DNA from: Prevotella denticola
GTDB lineage: Bacteria > Bacteroidota > Bacteroidia > Bacteroidales > Bacteroidaceae
Length of the DNA: 64,000 bases
Assembly (NCBI RefSeq): GCF_900454835.1
Contig: NZ_UGTM01000002.1
Coordinates: 868,001-932,000, forward strand
Reading direction: 5' to 3'
The translations under genes were made by a program, and so were the position numbers. Of this stretch, positions 39,803 through 48,380 are shown in pieces; position 1 is the first letter of the stretch; every line of letters begins with the position of its first letter. Below the pieces are notes generated by a model, which had not been told where the DNA came from, searched no databases, and saw only the letters and a list, made by a program, of their open reading frames with translations.

Positions 39803-40591
39803 TTATTTGAGTTTGTCGTAGATGTCATCAGTGACAGGTTCCAACCATTCGTTCGATGAGCTATCTTCAACGTGAGTATTGTAAGTCAGGTGCTGCATCC
39901 AACTGTCTCTGGCGGCTCCGTGCCAGTGTTTCACGCCCTCGGGGATGGCGATGACGGTCCCGGGCTTCATCTCCACAGCCTCCTTGCCCCACTCTTGGTA
40001 CCAGCCACGGCCAGTAACGCAGATAAGCACCTGAACGGATTTGTGATGAATGTGCCAGTTGTTGCGGCAACGGGGTTCAAACGTTACATTTACCACGCCC
40101 CCCTTGTCAGCCTCCATCGGAGCGAGATAACTCAGCCCTATGAAGTATTTGGCATAGCCCGTGTTAGGCTCGCCAATGGGATAGGGTGTGCTTGCCTGAA
40201 ATTCTTCTTTGGTCTGTATGTCTGAAGTCCACACCTCCTTGGCCATGTTGAACACCGCCCATGCCTTAGGCCAGCCTACATAGAAAGCGGCGTGAGTGAT
40301 CATCTCCGAAAATTCCTGTCGGGTCACGCCATTGGCTTTGGCCGTATTCAGGTGATATTTGAGCGATGAGTCGGTGATGCCTTGCGCCACGAGTGAGAGA
40401 ATTGTGGTAAGCGAGCGGTCATGCAGGCTCATCTCTTCCTGACGGTTCCACACTTCACCGAAAAGAATGTCATCATTGAGATGAGCAAATTCCGGTGCGA
40501 ACTCTCCGAGGGCGGTACGTCCTGCGGTCTGCTTGATTTCTTTCCTTTCCATATTCTTTTGTGCTTGAATGCCCATCACAGCAGTTGCCAT
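39803..40591 (-). CDS. Carboxymuconolactone decarboxylase-like/cupin two-domain protein, 5' end clipped
   Basis: 262 residues. The N-terminal half is a CMD/AhpD-like helical domain (LNDDILFGEVWNRQEEMS, LTTILSLVAQGITDSS, EFSEMITHAAFYVGWPKAW) without a CxxC pair. The C-terminal half is a cupin (NNWHIHHKSVQVLICVTGRGWYQEWG, MKPGTVIAIPEGVKHWHGA) with three metal-binding His. Such fusions are usually exported oxidoreductase or decarboxylase-like proteins. The frame reads upstream as GIIIWALMATAVMGIQAQ, a signal peptide whose first codons are replaced by the IS1380 left end at 40612. The ATG at 40591 is thus internal to the original signal peptide and export is doubtful. Confidence 0.8.
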   Translation of the reverse strand: MATAVMGIQAQKNMERKEIKQTAGRTALGEFAPEFAHLNDDILFGEVWNRQEEMSLHDRSLTTILSLVAQGITDSSLKYHLNTAKANGVTRQEFSEMITHAAFYVGWPKAWAVFNMAKEVWTSDIQTKEEFQASTPYPIGEPNTGYAKYFIGLSYLAPMEADKGGVVNVTFEPRCRNNWHIHHKSVQVLICVTGRGWYQEWGKEAVEMKPGTVIAIPEGVKHWHGAARDSWMQHLTYNTHVEDSSSNEWLEPVTDDIYDKLK

Positions 40592-40611
40592 GAGAGCCCA
40601 AATTATTATTC

Positions 40612-40805
40612 CCTTAATTCCGCAGCATAAATTCTTGTGAGAACTCCAAGTGCCTGAGAAACAAAGCTCTCAAAACACTTGGATATGTCAGAAATTTCAC
40701 CTATCTTGGTGCTGCAAACATAACAAGTAAGCAAAAATCTGACATGACAAAGGTAGCAATTAAAAACGAGAATATCACTTCTTTCGGTGGAATTTATCAT
40801 ATTAT
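40612..40805 (+). mobile_element. IS1380-family copy B, 194-bp left-end fragment
   Basis: It matches the first 194 bp of the other copies (left inverted repeat, leader and transposase start) and is cut at 40805 by an IS982-derived element. Confidence 0.9.
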
Positions 40806-41150
40806 ACGCGAGCTCGGGATAAGCTTAGTATGCAAATAGTTCTAACTGCTTTGATTTTTCGACATAAACAGGGAGTGCTTCAGGTTTATTATCAAAAAAG
40901 CAATAGGTTGTTAGGGCAGAACATAGGTTCATGATGAAGTTGTGTATTGAGCTATGTCGCGAGTGTACGAGGTTAGCTTTATTCTTCAAGAGTTCATTGA
41001 TGCTCTCGATGATATAGCGTTTTCTTAACATTATCTTATCCCACATGGGCATCAGCTTGTTCTTCATCTTAGCCGTTAGGCCATGAACGAGTTGGATACT
41101 CAAGAATACACGAGGCATGAGCTCTACAAAGTTTTATCCCGAACTCGCGT
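40806..41150 (-). mobile_element. IS982-family element, internally deleted (345 bp)
   Basis: Terminal inverted repeats begin ACGCGAGCTCGGGATAA at the left and, in complement, ACGCGAGTTCGGGATAA at the right (41150). ATTAT flanks both sides (40801-40805, 41151-41155). Most of the transposase gene is missing, so the copy cannot move by itself. Confidence 0.8.
40825..41118 (-). pseudogene. IS982 transposase, C-terminal fragment
   Basis: About 97 residues including MPMWDKIMLRKRYIIESINE, LLKNKANLVHSRHSS and YCFFDNKPEAL, the conserved C-terminus of IS982-type DDE transposases. The N-terminal two thirds are absent. Confidence 0.85.
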
Positions 41151-41299
41151 ATTATTTCTGTCCCTCTGAATTAGAAAAGGCTATTGATGGGTGGGTGAAA
41201 TACTATAATGAGAGGAGGTTTCGGGTCAGTCCTAAACCCCAGTTGCAAACCTACTTCTCTTAAGCGCATAATTTCATAAGTATTTATTACCTTTGCATC

Positions 41300-41644
41300 A
41301 TGAAGAGTGACCAACTATTACGTTGCATCTTTCCAGATGTACTTGCCGACTACTTTGATGTTGTCGATATTCAAGAGGGTGTTTCCCAGTTTGACTTTTG
41401 GCTTGACGAGCGTAACTTTATGGAAAAGTCAGACCATAAGTTAGGCACTGTAAGCAGTTATGGTTTTACCAGCGAGCGTGTAATTCAGGACTTTCCTCTT
41501 CGTGGCAAAGCCGTCTACCTCCATGTTCGCCGACGCAAGTGGCGTGACAGTTCCAACGGAGAGATATTTACTTATTCATATGATGACTTGACGGCTGAGG
41601 GCAGTAAACTATCCCCCGAGTTCGTTTCTTTTTTAAAAGAATAG
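41300..41644 (+). CDS. ISAon1-type transposase N-terminal protein
   Basis: 114 residues (MKSDQLLRCIFPDVLADYF), containing a region that resembles the zinc-less DNA-binding domain of ISL3-type elements (GKAVYLHVRRRKWRD). It ends FLKE-stop beside a TTTTTTAAAAG run. The downstream frame is +1 relative, so a frameshifted full-length transposase may be made there. Confidence 0.8.
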   Translation: MKSDQLLRCIFPDVLADYFDVVDIQEGVSQFDFWLDERNFMEKSDHKLGTVSSYGFTSERVIQDFPLRGKAVYLHVRRRKWRDSSNGEIFTYSYDDLTAEGSKLSPEFVSFLKE

Positions 41645-42629
41645 AATTGAGTCCACTGCAGAGAGCATCGCAAGCATCGGTGCGCACTATGGCGTAAATG
41701 GCAAGCAGTTATCCACACAGTACAAGGAACATTTCAGTGACTACCGCAGCTGGGATCAGTTGGATCATGCTCAAGACTGGCTATTGTTTGAAAATAACAT
41801 AGGTGAGAGTCTAAGTATTGATGAGACCTGTCTAAGCAGTGGCGAGGTCTATACTTTTCTGACCAACAAGGCGGGAAAGGGCAGAAATGGAACTTTAGTG
41901 GCTGTGGTTAAAGGGACCAAGGCAGAGGACGTTATTCAGGTTGTCAAGAAGATAGACCTGTCCAAACGAAAGACTGTCAAAGAGATAACACTTGATTTGT
42001 CATCTTCGATGATGCGCATAGCCCGTGCCGTTTTTCCCAAAGCACTCATTACCAATGACAGGTTTCATGTGCAGAAACTGTATTATGATGCTCTGGATGA
42101 CATGCGTATCGCTTACCGGTGGATGGCAAGGGATAAAGAGAATGAGGAGATAAAAGAAGCTAAAAGTGAGGGAAAGGAATATATACCATTTAGATACAGC
42201 AATGGTGACACGCGTAAGCAGTTGCTCGCCAGGGCAAAGTTCATATTGACCAAGCACAGGACCAAGTGGACTGAAGCACAGAAAGCCAGGGCGGAAATCA
42301 TCTTTGAACATTATCCTACACTGAAAAAGGCATATGATCTGGCTATGAAACTTACCGATATTTATAACATCAAGAGCATCAAGGATGCTGCAAGACTGAA
42401 GCTGGCTAAATGGTTCAATGAGGTTGAAGAGCTGGGAGTGGACAATTTCTACACGGTGATTGACACGTTTGAAAATCATTATCAAACCATACTCAATTTC
42501 TTTGTAAACAGAGCAACAAATGCAAATGCTGAGTCATTCAATGCCAAGGTTAAGGCATTCAGGGCACAGTTCAGAGGAGTCACAGATATTCCTTTCTTTT
42601 TATATAGGCTTATGAAATTGTGTGCTTAA
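41643..42629 (+). CDS. ISAon1/ISL3-type DDE transposase
   Basis: Catalytic part of the transposase, recognisable from TAESIASIGAHYGVNG (41658 onward). A TTG start at 41760 would give 289 residues; a +1 frameshift from the preceding frame would give a longer fusion. Features are SLSIDETCLS (first Asp), VAVVKGTKAEDVIQVV, ITNDRFHVQKLYYDALDD (second Asp) and NANAESFNAKVKAFRAQFRG (Glu), which is the ISL3-like DDE order. The upstream part is therefore given here as the longest supported frame. Confidence 0.8.
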   Translation, partial: RIESTAESIASIGAHYGVNGKQLSTQYKEHFSDYRSWDQLDHAQDWLLFENNIGESLSIDETCLSSGEVYTFLTNKAGKGRNGTLVAVVKGTKAEDVIQVVKKIDLSKRKTVKEITLDLSSSMMRIARAVFPKALITNDRFHVQKLYYDALDDMRIAYRWMARDKENEEIKEAKSEGKEYIPFRYSNGDTRKQLLARAKFILTKHRTKWTEAQKARAEIIFEHYPTLKKAYDLAMKLTDIYNIKSIKDAARLKLAKWFNEVEELGVDNFYTVIDTFENHYQTILNFFVNRATNANAESFNAKVKAFRAQFRGVTDIPFFLYRLMKLCA

Positions 42630-42965
42630 GAGAAGTAGGTTTGCAACTGGGTTTTAGGACTGACCCGAGGTTTCATGAATCGTTGGACAATCTTACACCT
42701 AGAGATGTATATTTAGGCCAAGGGGAGAAAATTAAAAGAATAAGAGAAACAATAAAGCAAAATTCAATCAACAAAAGAATTTCTGAGAATAAAAGAATGA
42801 TATTACAGCATAAATAACTACATTTGCAGTTGTGCACTTTTATTTGACAACGTACAAGTAATGATAAGCCCCCCCTCTTTAGCCTTTTAAGATGCTCAAA
42901 TTTCAATTTAAAAGTCCATCTTCTTATAAATTGAGTTTTGACACACCCTCCATTATGGATAGCAC

Positions 42966-43958
42966 TCATTGTACTATATTCTCTAATTCCTCGTTATACT
43001 TGAACTTACGAATATTCTCTAGGGTGGTGGTTGCTATATTATGCAGGGCCTCCTTGGTAAAGAAAGCCTGATGCGAAGTGATGATTACATTCGGCATCAT
43101 CAGCAAGAGGGCAAGTTTGTCGTCGTCGATCATCCTGTCCGAGCGGTCCTCGTAGAAGTAGTTCTTTTCTTCTTCGTAGACATCCAGTCCTGCCGCCCCA
43201 ATCTTGTGAGCATGGAGTCCGGCGATAAGGTCTTCTGAATGAATGAGTTTTCCACGCCCCGTATTAATGATCATTACGCCGTCCTTCATTTTGGCAATAC
43301 TGTCCTTGTTGATGATAAAGCGGGTATCATCTGTCAGAGGGCAATGTAATGAAATAATATCGGATTGGGAATAAATCTCATCAAGACTACAGAATTTCAC
43401 GCCATATTGTTCCGTCAGCTCTGGTTTGGGATGAAGGTCATAGGCAAGAATCTTCATACCGAAGCCATAAAGGATTCTGACGAGCTCCCTCGCGATACGA
43501 CCCATTCCGATCACTCCTACCGTCTTGCCATACATGTCAAAGCCGAGGAGTCCCTTCAGCTTGAAGTTTCCTTCACGGGTTCGTGATACGGAACGATATA
43601 TTTTCCTGTTAAGTGACAGCATCAAGGCTACAGCATATTCTGCCACTGCATGGGGAGAATAAGCAGGCACTCTTACAACAGGAATCTTACCCTTGGCAGC
43701 CTTTATGTCCACATTGTTGAAACCTGCGCAGCGAAGAGCAATCAGTTGGATTCCCATACTTAGCAGGCAGTCAATCACTGCGGCATTGCATTCGTCGTTC
43801 ACGAAGATACAAACAACATCCTTGCCCCTGGCGAGTTCTACCGACTCAAGACTTAACCGTTCTTTGTAAAAGTGAATGTCGTAGCCATACTCCTTATTTA
43901 TCTGCCCGAAAGATTCCCTGTCGTAGCTTTTGGCATCAAAGAAAGCAATTTTTACCAT
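42966..43958 (-). CDS. ldhA: D-2-hydroxyacid dehydrogenase (D-lactate dehydrogenase type)
   Basis: NAD-dependent reduction of pyruvate or another 2-oxoacid, 330 residues from ATG 43958 (an upstream TTG adds three codons). The substrate domain contains LRCAGFNNVDIKAA (catalytic Arg region further on). The Rossmann domain has TVGVIGMGRIARELV; INTGRGKLIHSEDL, GLDVYEEE and IITSHQAFFTKEAL carry the catalytic Arg/Glu/His. The sequence fits fermentative LdhA. It lies 33 bp downstream of gpmA in the same direction, so the pair is likely co-transcribed. Within the IS-rich cargo this is an unexpected metabolic gene. Confidence 0.9.
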   Translation of the reverse strand: MVKIAFFDAKSYDRESFGQINKEYGYDIHFYKERLSLESVELARGKDVVCIFVNDECNAAVIDCLLSMGIQLIALRCAGFNNVDIKAAKGKIPVVRVPAYSPHAVAEYAVALMLSLNRKIYRSVSRTREGNFKLKGLLGFDMYGKTVGVIGMGRIARELVRILYGFGMKILAYDLHPKPELTEQYGVKFCSLDEIYSQSDIISLHCPLTDDTRFIINKDSIAKMKDGVMIINTGRGKLIHSEDLIAGLHAHKIGAAGLDVYEEEKNYFYEDRSDRMIDDDKLALLLMMPNVIITSHQAFFTKEALHNIATTTLENIRKFKYNEELENIVQ

Positions 43959-43991
43959 ATTTCTCAAATTATTCGTAAACTTATAGGTTCA

Positions 43992-44738
43992 TTAAAGTCT
44001 CTTTCCCTGATTTGCTACAGCCTGTTGCTTGCGCTGTATCTCTTCCTGATCGCCCAAGTAGTAATCACGAAGCAGCTGAAGACTATTATCAAACTCAAAC
44101 ACATAAGGGGTTGCCGTAGGGATATTGAGTAATGAAATATCGGTATCGGAAATCTGTTTCAGATGCTTCACAATGCCGCGAAGACTATTGCCGTGTGCAA
44201 CGACAATAACCTGATCACAGGTCATCAGGCTTGGGAAAATTTCACATTCCCAGTAAGGCATCACCCTTGCAATGCAATCCTTCAGAGATTCAGTTTTAGG
44301 CAATAGTGCGGAAGGCACATCCTTATACCGGGGATCATGCGTGGAGCTAAAAGGAGAATCATCAGCAAGCAAACGAGGGGCTACGTCAAAGCCGCGCCTC
44401 CATTGATAAACCTGCTCATCTCCAAATTTAGCAGCCGTTTCAGCCTTATTCAGCCCTTGCAGTTCTCCATAATGCTTTTCGTTAAGACGCCATGACTTCT
44501 TGACGGGAATCCAATCCTGATCCATTGTATCCAAAGCAATGTTGAGTGTCTTTACGGCACGTTTTAAATAGGATGTGTAAGCTCGGTCAAAATGAAAGCC
44601 AGCCTCTTTCATTAGCTGTCCGGCATTCTGCGCTTCAACGACACCCTTCTCACTCAAGTCAACATTTACCCAACCGGTAAATCTGTTTTCCTTGTTCCAC
44701 AGGCTTTCGCCATGTCTTACTAATACTATTCTTTTCAT
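43992..44738 (-). CDS. gpmA: 2,3-bisphosphoglycerate-dependent phosphoglycerate mutase
   Basis: Glycolytic enzyme interconverting 3- and 2-phosphoglycerate, 248 residues. It has the phosphohistidine motif [18 protein letters not shown] (His9), [14 protein letters not shown], and the second His in [15 protein letters not shown]. It is complete and intact. The ATG ends one base from the left inverted repeat of IS1380 copy C (44740), so no chromosomal promoter remains. Expression must come from inside the IS, whose minus strand has a TATGTTTG -7 box 100-110 bp in, or not at all. Whether the chromosome carries another mutase is not visible here. Confidence 0.95.
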   Translation of the reverse strand: MKRIVLVRHGESLWNKENRFTGWVNVDLSEKGVVEAQNAGQLMKEAGFHFDRAYTSYLKRAVKTLNIALDTMDQDWIPVKKSWRLNEKHYGELQGLNKAETAAKFGDEQVYQWRRGFDVAPRLLADDSPFSSTHDPRYKDVPSALLPKTESLKDCIARVMPYWECEIFPSLMTCDQVIVVAHGNSLRGIVKHLKQISDTDISLLNIPTATPYVFEFDNSLQLLRDYYLGDQEEIQRKQQAVANQGKRL

Positions 44739-44739
44739 A

Positions 44740-45094
44740 CCTTAATTCCGCAGCATAAATTCTTGTGAGAACTCCAAGTGCCTGAGAAACAAAGTTCTCA
44801 AAATACTTGGATATGTCAGAATTTTCACCTATCTTGGTGCTGCAAACATAACAAGTAAGCAAAAATCTGACATGACAAAGGTAGCAATTAAAAACGAGAA
44901 TATCACTTCTTTCGGTGGAATTTACATCATTTTTTTTGTGGTTTTTCAAACTTCCCCATTGGTTTGGGTGGGGGATTTCATGTCTATGCAAGAACCAAGA
45001 ATCCTAGAAAATCCCCATATCAATGGATAAATCCCAAAAATGTCACTTCAATATATAAAAGTACCTCACAAGGAATAATGCTGCGGAATTGAGG
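44740..45094 (+). mobile_element. IS1380-family copy C, internally deleted (355 bp)
   Basis: Left about 190 bp and right about 165 bp of the IS are joined directly; both inverted repeats (CCTTAATTCCGCAGC and its right counterpart CCTCAATTCCGCAGC) are intact. It has the architecture of a MITE that an intact IS1380 copy could mobilise. The flanks differ (CATA, TTAT), so it did not arrive by a single clean insertion. Confidence 0.9.
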
Positions 45095-45231
45095 TTATAT
45101 TTAACTTTTATTTAAATATTGCCGGCTGTATTTTTATCGAAGCACAGTCTACCCAGTATTTAGTGATTTGTTTTTTCTGGAGTACTTTCGCGAGTATAAG
45201 GCAACGCTCTGGTATTATCTACGATTTGGTT

Positions 45232-46062
45232 CTATTTATGTGTCTTTTCCTTGTGTGCAATGCTTTCACCATTTTGGTAATAAATCTTACGTTGAATATA
45301 GCTATTATCATTTTTGCTTTCCCGCTTTTGTGCCACAAGCCAGTAACCCTCACGCAGATGATTTTTAACTTGTCCGCGTTCTTCATACAAACCGGTAGCA
45401 GTATCATCGCATTCTTCTTTCAATGGTTTGCTAATATATCCGAACTCTTGTGGATACCATCTGACAAATCTGCCATGGGGATTAATGATATACATGTATG
45501 TATTTTCGCGTGAGAGAACTATTTGAGGATTTTCTTCGGAACCATCATCAGAACTCAATACCTCTACGCTATCGGTAATAACTATTCTGCCATTTGCCAT
45601 GCACGCAAAACTTCTTTTCCATGCACAACCACCCGGTACGTAAGAGCAGATTACCATTTTGTCTATGCAACGATTATAATTATCCAGTGTTTGTATACTG
45701 TATGCGGGGTAGACATCATAGTCGTCTTGGTTCAGAAACGAGAATATGACAACTTTAAATCCATATCTGTCGGGAAGCCGTTTATAAAATCGTGCTGTAG
45801 AGTCTATGCCATCTCCGGAGTATAATCTTTCGTTAACAAAGGTGTTTGGTGAAAATGCTGCCGCTACCGAAGTATGGGGACTGTTACGAATAGATTCACG
45901 AATACTATCGACATTACTCGAATCACAGGCTTCTATACTAAAAGGCAGGCGCTGGATAGGAAGAGTATTCCAGTTGATGAACAAAGTATCTCCTGCGCAA
46001 TAGGTCGTTATTACAAGAAATAGAAGAACCACAATAGCTAATTTTTGTGCTATATTTATCAT
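45232..46062 (-). CDS. Secreted hypothetical protein with C-terminal MORN-like segment
   Basis: 276 residues, not recognised as a named family. N-terminal hydrophobic stretch INIAQKLAIVVLLFLVITTYCAGD is a signal peptide. The middle contains no clear motif. The C-terminus (GLYEERGQVKNHLREGYW and IQRKIYYQNGES) resembles MORN-2 type repeats found in some toxin-immunity and cell-surface proteins. The start codon is 3 bp from the left end of IS1380 copy D. The frame continues upstream into the IS, but the signal peptide fixes the start at 46062. Cargo of unknown function. Confidence 0.6.
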   Translation of the reverse strand: MINIAQKLAIVVLLFLVITTYCAGDTLFINWNTLPIQRLPFSIEACDSSNVDSIRESIRNSPHTSVAAAFSPNTFVNERLYSGDGIDSTARFYKRLPDRYGFKVVIFSFLNQDDYDVYPAYSIQTLDNYNRCIDKMVICSYVPGGCAWKRSFACMANGRIVITDSVEVLSSDDGSEENPQIVLSRENTYMYIINPHGRFVRWYPQEFGYISKPLKEECDDTATGLYEERGQVKNHLREGYWLVAQKRESKNDNSYIQRKIYYQNGESIAHKEKTHK

Positions 46063-46193
46063 ATACCTTAATTCCGCAGCATAAATTCTTGTAAGAACTC
46101 CAAGTGCCTGAGAAACAAAGTTCTCAAAACACTTGGATATGTCAGAAATTTCACCTATCTTGGTGCTGCAAACATAGTAAGCAAAAAACTGAC

Positions 46194-48100
46194 ATGCCAA
46201 AGGTAGCAATTAAAAACGAGAAGATCACTTCTTTCGGTGGAATTTATCATATTATGGACGTTTTCTCAAAGTTGGGCTTTGAAAAACTTACCGAATCCGT
46301 GTTGGGCAGACGCGGAAGCTGTGGCAAGGCATTCAGCCATGGAAGCATCCTGGGCTCTCTCTTCTTCAGCTACCTTTGTGGAGGGGATTGCCTTGAGGAC
46401 ATCAATGCGCTTACAGGACAGTTCAGGCATCGACCTGGTACGCTGTTACCCGGTGCCGACACTGTGGGGCGCGGACTGAAGGAGCTTGCCGAAGAGAATA
46501 TTGTCTATAAGAGCGAAACCTCCGGCAGGTCTTACAGTTTCAACACTGCAGAAAAGCTGAACACCTTACTTTTACGTATGATACGGAGAATGGGACTTAT
46601 AAAGGGTTCTTCCATTAAAAGCGTGGATGTTTTTCGTATAGCTTTAAAGGAAGAACCGGAGTTGCTCATTAAATAAAACATAGCCTAGACTGTCTTGGCT
46701 ACCTACTTTATTATCATCCTCCAACGCAGAAAACCTTTTCATGTAAATACTTTGAAAATCGCAGACAACATCTTGAAAAATCATGATATAATTACAGGTA
46801 AAATACCTGCAGATAAAGGCAAAAATACATATAAAAAGCAAGTTTGCAACCAACAGTAAATCAGTTAGTTATAAAGCAGTGCAAGAATAGGTGCTTAATT
46901 GGACTTCAAAAGGGCGTCAGTTAGACCTCAAAAGGGCGTCTATTGCAAGTCAATTGGGCGTCTTTTCAAAGCCAAAAGGTCATGTATTGGTTTTGGGTTG
47001 TATGAAAATAGTTTACAAATATTGATTGATATGGGAACAAGTTGTTTGTAGAAGACGGAAAGACATGGTATCTGTTCGCCTTTTCTGCATTTTTTCTGTG
47101 CTTTATCCTCCTTTGTGAGACCATCTGATTTTGGATAGTCATACCATACAGGTGTATAAGCCTTTGTTCTGTTTCCTATCTACGTATTTAACGGGAGAAC
47201 CTTGTAAAGGCGGGCAGCCATATTGACCTGGGCTTTGACCACCAGTTTATTCCTGCCCGCAAATTCGATGCAAAGTATTCCTACAAGCAGGATTTTGGCT
47301 ATTTCCCTGGTTGGGCTTCCATCGGGGGCATCATAGTCGGAGGTGAGAACCGTGACGGAAACACCAATGTGAAATTCCATCAGGAGGATACGCTTCGCCG
47401 CATTATGGACCGTGTAACCTCAGAACTTGGTGTGGTAATAGAGCGTTTCCGTGCCGACTGCGGGTCGTTCTCAAAGGAGATCATCCAGACCGTAGAGCAG
47501 CGCTGCAACACGTTCTATATATGTGCAGCCAACTGTGGCAGCCGACACGAGGAGTTCCGCCAGCTGGAAGAATGGAAGAGCGTTGAGGTTGGTTATGAGA
47601 GATGCGATGTCACCTCCGTCAGCATGGACAACCTCATCGAAGGAAAGTCATACAGGCTTGTCGTACAGCGTACTCCCTTGAAAGACAGGCACGGCAGGGA
47701 ACAGACGGATATGTTCGGAGTGATATACACATACCGCTGTATCCTTACCAATAACCGGACATCCACAGAGAAGGACATCATTACATTCTACAATGAACGT
47801 GGAGCGAGCGAAAAGAACTTCGACATACAGAACAATGACTTCGGATGGTCGCATCTGCCCTTTTCCTTTATGGCTGAGAACATGGTTTTCATGATGGTTA
47901 CCGCCATGCTGAAGAACTTCTATCTCTATCTCGTCCGTCATATCAGCGATAAGGTCAAGCCATTGAAAAAGACAAGCAGGCTGAAAGCCTTTATCCTGCA
48001 TTTTGTCAGCGTGCCAGCAAAATGGGTACGCACTGGAAGGCAGAACGTTCTGAACCTATATACAAATAAAACCTACTACGCTGAGGTCTTCATTGAATAA
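46194..48100 (+). pseudogene. IS1380 transposase of copy D, split
   Basis: Codons 1-137 (46194-46604) read MPKVAIKNEKITSFGG onward and end abruptly in the inserted element; the remainder resumes at about 47210 with HIDLGFDHQFIPARKFD and runs to the normal TYYAEVFIE end at 48100. Protein is non-functional unless the insertion is removed. Confidence 0.9.
46605..47201. mobile_element. MITE-like element, 597 bp
   Basis: It inserted into IS1380 copy D. Terminal inverted repeats of 15 bp (GGTTCTTCCATTAAA at the left; the right end complement is GGTTCTCCCGTTAAA, two mismatches). Flanked by TTATAAAG (46597-46604) and TTGTAAAG (47202-47209), an 8-bp target duplication with one change. There is no transposase. 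Internally it carries a run of AAAGGGCGTC-type repeats (46917-46966). Confidence 0.8.
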
Positions 48101-48319
48101 ACATCATTTCTTTGTGGCTTTTCATACTTCCCCATTGGTTTGGGTGGGGGATTTCATGCCCAGGCAAGACCCAGGAAGCCACGAAAAACCTCATAACAAC
48201 ATATAGAGCCCCAAAAAGACATCTCAACATATAAAATCGCCTCACAAGGAAAAACGCTGCGGAATTGAGGTTAAAATCCAGTTCTCAGCACGGATGTTTT
48301 TACTTTTATTGCTGTTTTG

Positions 48320-48351
48320 TTTGCTTTTATCAGAAACAAAGGCTATATTTG
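48320..48351 (+). promoter_or_regulatory. Promoter of the HHH-domain outer-membrane protein gene
   Basis: TTTG (48320-48323), 20 nt, TATATTTG (48344-48351); start near 48358, about 23 nt before the ATG. Confidence 0.75.
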
Positions 48352-48380
48352 TTGCCTTAATACTTTGAAAGTTATACCGA

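Larger units (their letters stand above)
41222..42667 (+). mobile_element. ISAon1/ISL3-type insertion sequence, complete
   Basis: 1446 bp with inverted repeats of about 60 bp starting CGGGTCAGTCCTAAA, and flanked by the 6-bp direct repeat AGGTTT (41216-41221 and 42668-42673). It carries two consecutive frames, a short N-terminal protein and the DDE transposase. Confidence 0.9.
41151..42818 (+). pseudogene. IS3-family transposase C-terminal remnant, split by ISAon1-type IS
   Basis: The pieces 41151-41221 and 42668-42818 join to a normal IS3 transposase C-terminus: SELEKAIDGWVKYYNERR then FHESLDNLTPRDVYLGQGEK. The join is exact once the ISAon1 element and one copy of AGGTTT are removed. The rest of the IS3 element is missing upstream. 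Confidence 0.85.
46066..48270 (+). mobile_element. IS1380-family copy D, interrupted by a MITE-like element
   Basis: Both ends are present (left CCTTAATTCCGCAGC at 46066, right end at 48270). Without the 597-bp insertion and its 8-bp duplication it is about 1.6 kb like copy E. Flanking tetranucleotides differ (TATA, TTAA), pointing to recombination between copies after insertion. Confidence 0.9.
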
